This document shows, piece by piece, positions 32,601 to 36,367 of a DNA stretch of 36,367 nucleotides; position 1 is the stretch's first letter, and every line of letters begins with the position of its first letter. Both the position numbers and the translations under genes were made by a program. The notes below the pieces were generated by a model. That model had not been told where the DNA came from and searched no databases. It worked only from the letters and a program-made list of their open reading frames with translations. This DNA comes from Thamnocephalis sphaerospora. Taxonomy: Eukaryota > Zoopagomycota > Zoopagomycetes > Zoopagales > Sigmoideomycetaceae. The stretch spans positions 1 to 36,367 of the forward strand of contig KZ992518.1 of the NCBI GenBank assembly GCA_003614735.1, written 5' to 3'.

Positions 32601-35062
32601 ACCCTCTTCCATCTGCTCTTCGCCAGCGCGCTCCTCTTCCGCCTCGACCTCGGCGCGGTCGCGCACCACCAGATCTGGCACCAACAACATTAGCTTCTCA
32701 GTCTTTTTCTGCATCATCAGTGCGCTTTTCCGGTAAATATTGCCCTGCGCGCGGCGAACAGCCAGTGAGCAGGTAGGCCATCCAGGTGTAATTGCCGCAT
32801 CCTCATCCACCTACCGGTTCGGTGTTGTATTCAAAGCAGTTTTTGTAAATTTGCATGATATCATCGACAAATTCCTGTTTGCCTTGATAGCGCAGCTCCT
32901 TCATCTTCTTGGCTATTGTGCCAAAGTCCATCGGCTTTTTGATCACTGGCGCAATCCACAGGTTTACACGCATGTCAGTCAACGGATAACCATTCCCTGT
33001 AATTCGATGCTATCAACGTACCATCATAATAGTCGGGTGCATCTCGCCGGCTGACCTTGGTGAGAAACGGCGTTGAGTATGGCTGCGCAGAGCGTTAGCA
33101 TGTGTTTGATGGCAAATTGTGCATCCTAGCCAGTACACACGCACACGCACACGCACACGCACACGCACACGCACACACACCTTATAGCCCCTCAACTGAT
33201 CCAAGGCATGCTCAATGGCCTCATACAGCTCCTCCTGGTTGACTTTGTCGTCGCTTGCCTATGAGCGCACTCTATGCGTCAGCGTTCCATATCACCCTGC
33301 CTGCCCGCTGCCAGCAGAGCGAACACGCACCCATTTGGACCGCCGCGGCCGCACATCGCGTAGCAGCGATCGAATCTCCCAATCCGTAAGCGAGATGGCC
33401 GAACGATTACCGTCAATGGCAGTGAGCAAATGCTGGGCCCGTGGATCAATGTTAGCCGATATTCCTGCCACAGCCGGCCTCCATTTATGCCAACTATGCA
33501 GCCACCTACCGTCATGTGGACAATACCAGCCGAGCCAAACACCGAAAGAATTTTGCCCTAAATGTAGCCTATCAGCCCATTGTTCTCGGCGCCGTGGACA
33601 GTGTACACGCATGCATGCCTCATCGCTAACCCTGCGCTTACACTAAGTGGACCATTCTGGGTGGCTTCGTGTTCATCCCGTTCCGATGTCGAGCCACCTG
33701 CCTCCGCATTGCCAGCGGTCTTTGCCGCCAACGTGGCCAGCTCGCCTAAACCCGCATTCGTACCGTCTCCAGGTATTTCCTGGCCACTTTGCCTCTGCAC
33801 ACTCGATTGCAACCATAGACGGCATTAGCAAGTCTTGTTGTAGTCACCGCGGCCTGTCCACCACTGCCACATACCATCAGCTCAGTATGCTGCGCAAGCA
33901 CATCGACATCTTCTTCTAGTGAAAAATAATAGCGTGCAAAAGGCCTCAACTCGGCGGCAACTTTTTCTTCCTCTTTTTCCGCTCTATCTTCCTGTACTGC
34001 AGCAACAACCACCTTGGCAGACGTAGGCGCTGCATCGTTGACTGTCCATACGTATTAATAGTGCAAACATGGATGCGCATTTCAAGCCTCGCATCACATA
34101 CCCGCGTCGCCAGTATCGCCAGCCACGGTGTTGACAGCACCGCTTTCAGGGACCGGTACCGCTTGGCTCGATGCATTCAGCCTTGTGTCTGCCGATCCTT
34201 CAGCAGCTGCCGCCGTCGTTGCTTCCGGCGCTTCTTCCTCGTCAAAGTCGTAATCATCATCGTCGGCAGTGTCACGCAATCGATTGCGCACTGCAAGTGC
34301 AACGGGCGCCTGCACTGTTGCCTTATCATCTGTCGGCGCGCCCAACATCATGGCATCCTTTGCTTTGGCATCTGTCTCCGGTGCCAGCGATGTCGGTACA
34401 GCTGGCAAGTCGCGGGCAAGTATCCGAAAAGCGCCTTTTGCCAAAACAGAATCGCAACAAGGCCGGGTCGGCATCAGCTCGGAGACAATCTGATCAAATA
34501 GTACTTGGCGTGCACGGCACGCAGTAGCAATGGCGGCCAGCTGTCGCTCTGCGCTTGTCATTGCCACAGACGCTGCTACAGCCTCGCCCGACGGACCATC
34601 CAAAGTTTTGCCAGCCGTTTGTGGCCGCGCATCATCTGTCTCTGCTGTGACTACCGTCACGGTTGCTGCCGCTGCGGCTTGCTTCGCACCTGCATCACCA
34701 GCATTTCCAGACAAAGCGGCCGTCCCTGTCTCCACTATGGCGTCACCGTGCGCCGCGGCAGTACTACCGCCATCTAGAGGTGCTGTGGACAATATTTTCT
34801 CTGGCGCAGTATCCGCCGGCAGACTGTTTTCCTCGTCAGGGTCATCGCTCCGGGCAAACCGCATGAACGCGTCCCAGTCGTCGCGCGTCCGTAGAGCACG
34901 CTGAACACGACGAAGCTCATCGCATGCCAAGTAGGTTCGCCAGCCATCCGCCTGTTCCAGCGCCTGTGCAGCAGCATACACGCGGTCCTCTAGCAGCACT
35001 TTGCCCTGCGGCAGCACGGTGGCGGAGGCACGCGCCAGTCGAGCGCCCGTCTCCGCATGCAT
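29623..35062 (-). CDS. SPT7: SAGA complex subunit Spt7 (bromodomain + histone fold)
   Basis: Scaffold of the SAGA coactivator. Modelled with 21 exons, 1294 aa: 35062-34102, 34029-33875, 33794-33642, 33557-33510, 33432-33331, 33258-33181, 33082-33022, 32945-32815, 32744-32603, 32540-32491, 32398-31961, 31866-31553, 31491-31347, 31269-31107, 31035-30704, 30642-30430, 30351-30299, 30215-30205, 30136-29994, 29931-29773, 29655-29623. Every phase agrees. The low-complexity N-terminus precedes SLTDWEIRSLLRDVRPRRSK and ASDDKVNQEELYEAIEHAL. The bromodomain is about 500-595 (TPFLTKVSRRDAPDYYDVIK, QEFVDDIMQIYKNCFEYN). The histone fold is about 975-1055 (HSGFECMTPEALCVLTESAA, ADYFLNLGKCLRSY). Spt7-specific DDYLGLRELGLESEL follows. 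The C-terminus is basic then acidic (KTKKKAPRKR, GDEDGDDE). Exon 16 may hide another intron (donor near 30591). The start at 35062 is the best ATG. Confidence 0.94.
33134..33180. repeat. (CACACG)n microsatellite inside an SPT7 intron
   Basis: Hexanucleotide repeat within the SPT7 intron 33180-33083. On the coding strand it reads GTGTGTGTGCGTGTGCG and includes the 5' splice donor itself, directly after the AAG that ends the exon 33258-33181. Confidence 0.93.
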
Positions 35063-35704
35063 CCTGACTTGCAGGAACCACAACAACAACCGTCGCGGTC
35101 AATTCAGCCAGGCAAAACCACCGGGGCTATCCAATCGCACTATCGCTCGTGCCGACTCGTGCGCAGAAGCGTATGGTCAGAACGTGCCCGCGCGCCTCAC
35201 GAACGGGATACCGCTCGGCGGGGTCGTAGGGTGAATGAACAAAAAGCCAGCCCACACGCGTACGCAATGTGCTTGCACGACTCTGGAACCAAGCGCCACG
35301 CCTGTGCGCAGGCAGGTAGGCGGTTAGGAAGCGTGCAAAGAGTAGAAAGAAGGGTGAAGGCCAGGTGAGCTGGCGCGTGCGGGAAGGAGCAAGCACGAGA
35401 ATGAAAAGCGCAGCGGGTGGCGATTGCTGTTGTGATGCCGAGGAGTTGCTATAGTGTAGCGTTGATAGATCACATCTATGACTAGTTGGTCACCATTGCT
35501 TGGACTGGACCACCCAAGCGGATCCGCTCATGCCCATCCAGCTGACATGTAGACAAGCTGGCGGTCAGCGCATGGGTCAGGATGCTACACTGCTCTACTG
35601 GACCAAAGGGTGCGACAAATAGTGTACGTTTGCTATTGCATATACATGTGTACCACGCAACATGGCTGACCAAGTCAGGATGGTTCTGCATTGGCATGTT
35701 GTTG
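35063..35704. other. Intergenic spacer between ARMC7-like gene and SPT7
   Basis: 642 bp between the 3' end of the ARMC7-like gene and the SPT7 ATG, both minus strand. It should hold the SPT7 promoter. An AG acceptor-like site directly before the SPT7 ATG (CAAGTCAG, then GATG) leaves open a 5' UTR intron. Confidence 0.45.
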
Positions 35705-36367
35705 CTATTGTTGTTGTTGCTGCTGCTGCTGCTGCTGTGACGCAGCTTCCATGTAGTCCTGCTGGCATATCATGGCCAGATTGGCAATCCGTCGATCCGC
35801 ATTACTCGCTAGTTGCACTATCCTGTCGCGTACGACTGGCGTCAGCACGGCTATCATGCGCCACCGCCATCATTGTCGCCATCACTGGTTAGCAGCGCAA
35901 CGATGACATGTCTGGCCCGTAGCACTTGCTTGTCTGTCGGCTAGGCGTGGATGCCAGCTGCATCAGCGTCGTCAGCGCTGCGCATACAGTGTCGGTGCGT
36001 GGGCAAGTCAGGCAATTGCCGATCAGCGCCAGTGCATCCCCGCTTTCCAGCAACGCCGCCTGGCTTTCCGGGTCTACATGTTGCCGAGCTGTTAGCGTTT
36101 GCTCGCATCATCGGCAGCACCAACAAGGTAAGCGCCGCCCTGCTTACCGGCCGCCAGGTTACACAGTCCGCCCATAGCGTAGTCGCATAAACGCGCGTCG
36201 GCCGTTTCCTCTTGTGCGTTCCCGTCGGCGATAACATCTACCCGGCGTGTGCGCGTGCGTGTGGGGTAGTCTTCGATAAGCGCGCTTGGTTTGCGTCACC
36301 GTGGCGCTTACTTACCTAGAAATAGCTCGAGTATGTTGAGCTGTCGAAGCCACCGGTAGTTGGCGGG
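35705..36367 (-). CDS. ARMC7: Armadillo-repeat protein, ARMC7-like (partial, 5' end outside window)
   Basis: Small armadillo-repeat protein. The animal homologue associates with spliceosome and decay factors; the fungal role is not known to me. Visible exons are 36367-36316, 36237-36148, 36073-35930 and 35850-35705, with agreeing phases. They read ANYRWLRQLNILELFLDVIA, CDYAMGGLCNLAA, DPESQAALLESGDALALIGN, VCAALTTLMQLAST, TPVVRDRIVQLASNADRRIA and NLAMICQQDYMEA. These match ARMC7 in order (NYEYLRQL..LDLFLD, AIGGLCNL, AITTLMHL, R..NLAQIF). The protein ends in nine glutamines (five CAG then four CAA codons) before the stop. The last intron (35929-35851, 79 nt) uses a GC donor, A|GCAAGT. About 140 residues are visible and perhaps 60 N-terminal residues lie outside. 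Confidence 0.85.

Noticed and set aside
33013-33204. A minus-strand frame with a (Val-Arg)n run.
   Set aside because: It is the hexamer microsatellite in an SPT7 intron, flanked by exons with agreeing phase.

Overview
The window comes from a fungal nuclear genome that is intron-rich and near 50% GC. It has the fungal wall pair FKS1 (beta-1,3-glucan synthase) and a GPI-anchored GH72 glucanosyltransferase. It also has SAGA subunit Spt7, mitochondrial enoyl reductase Etr1, F-actin capping protein beta, Ecdysoneless and an ARMC7-like armadillo protein. Introns are short (mostly 53-98 nt), with GTRNGY donors, CTAAC/CTAAT-like branch sites and up to 20 introns per gene. CTG reads as leucine at conserved positions, so the code is standard. 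ARMC7 and ECD, together with the high intron density and a secreted kinase-fold protein, argue against Saccharomycotina. They suggest an early-diverging lineage, possibly Zoopagomycota; that placement is inference only.

Layout: FKS1 (minus, 3' end beyond the window edge) and the GAS/GEL gene (plus, 9203-10951) are divergent across about 5 kb of repeat-studded DNA that carries splice-like signals. ETR1 (minus, 11098-12586) follows tail-to-tail, then ECD (plus, 12683-15629, 14 exons). Next are a frame-broken M14 carboxypeptidase (plus, 16477-17800), an ML-domain lipid-transfer protein (minus, 18016-18486) and an unusual Sey1/RHD3-type GTPase (minus, 19021-22237). After a 1.9 kb gap there is a secreted pseudokinase (plus, 24099-25470). 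Then come an aldehyde dehydrogenase (minus, 26068-27877), CAP2 (plus, 28207-29246), SPT7 (minus, 29623-35062, 21 exons including an 11-nt microexon) and the 3' part of an ARMC7-like gene (minus, 35705-36367).

No rRNA, tRNA, CRISPR array, transposon or viral fossil was recognised. Most loci are ordinary housekeeping genes. The most interesting loci are the Sey1-like GTPase, which has a long charged C-terminal coiled coil and a CaaX-type end instead of a recognisable membrane hairpin, and the secreted kinase-fold protein, which lacks both catalytic aspartates. The FKS1/GAS head-to-head pair puts glucan synthesis and glucan remodelling on either side of one intergenic region.

All exon models were worked out by hand from reading frame, splice consensus and remembered family motifs. 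No alignment or transcript data were available.
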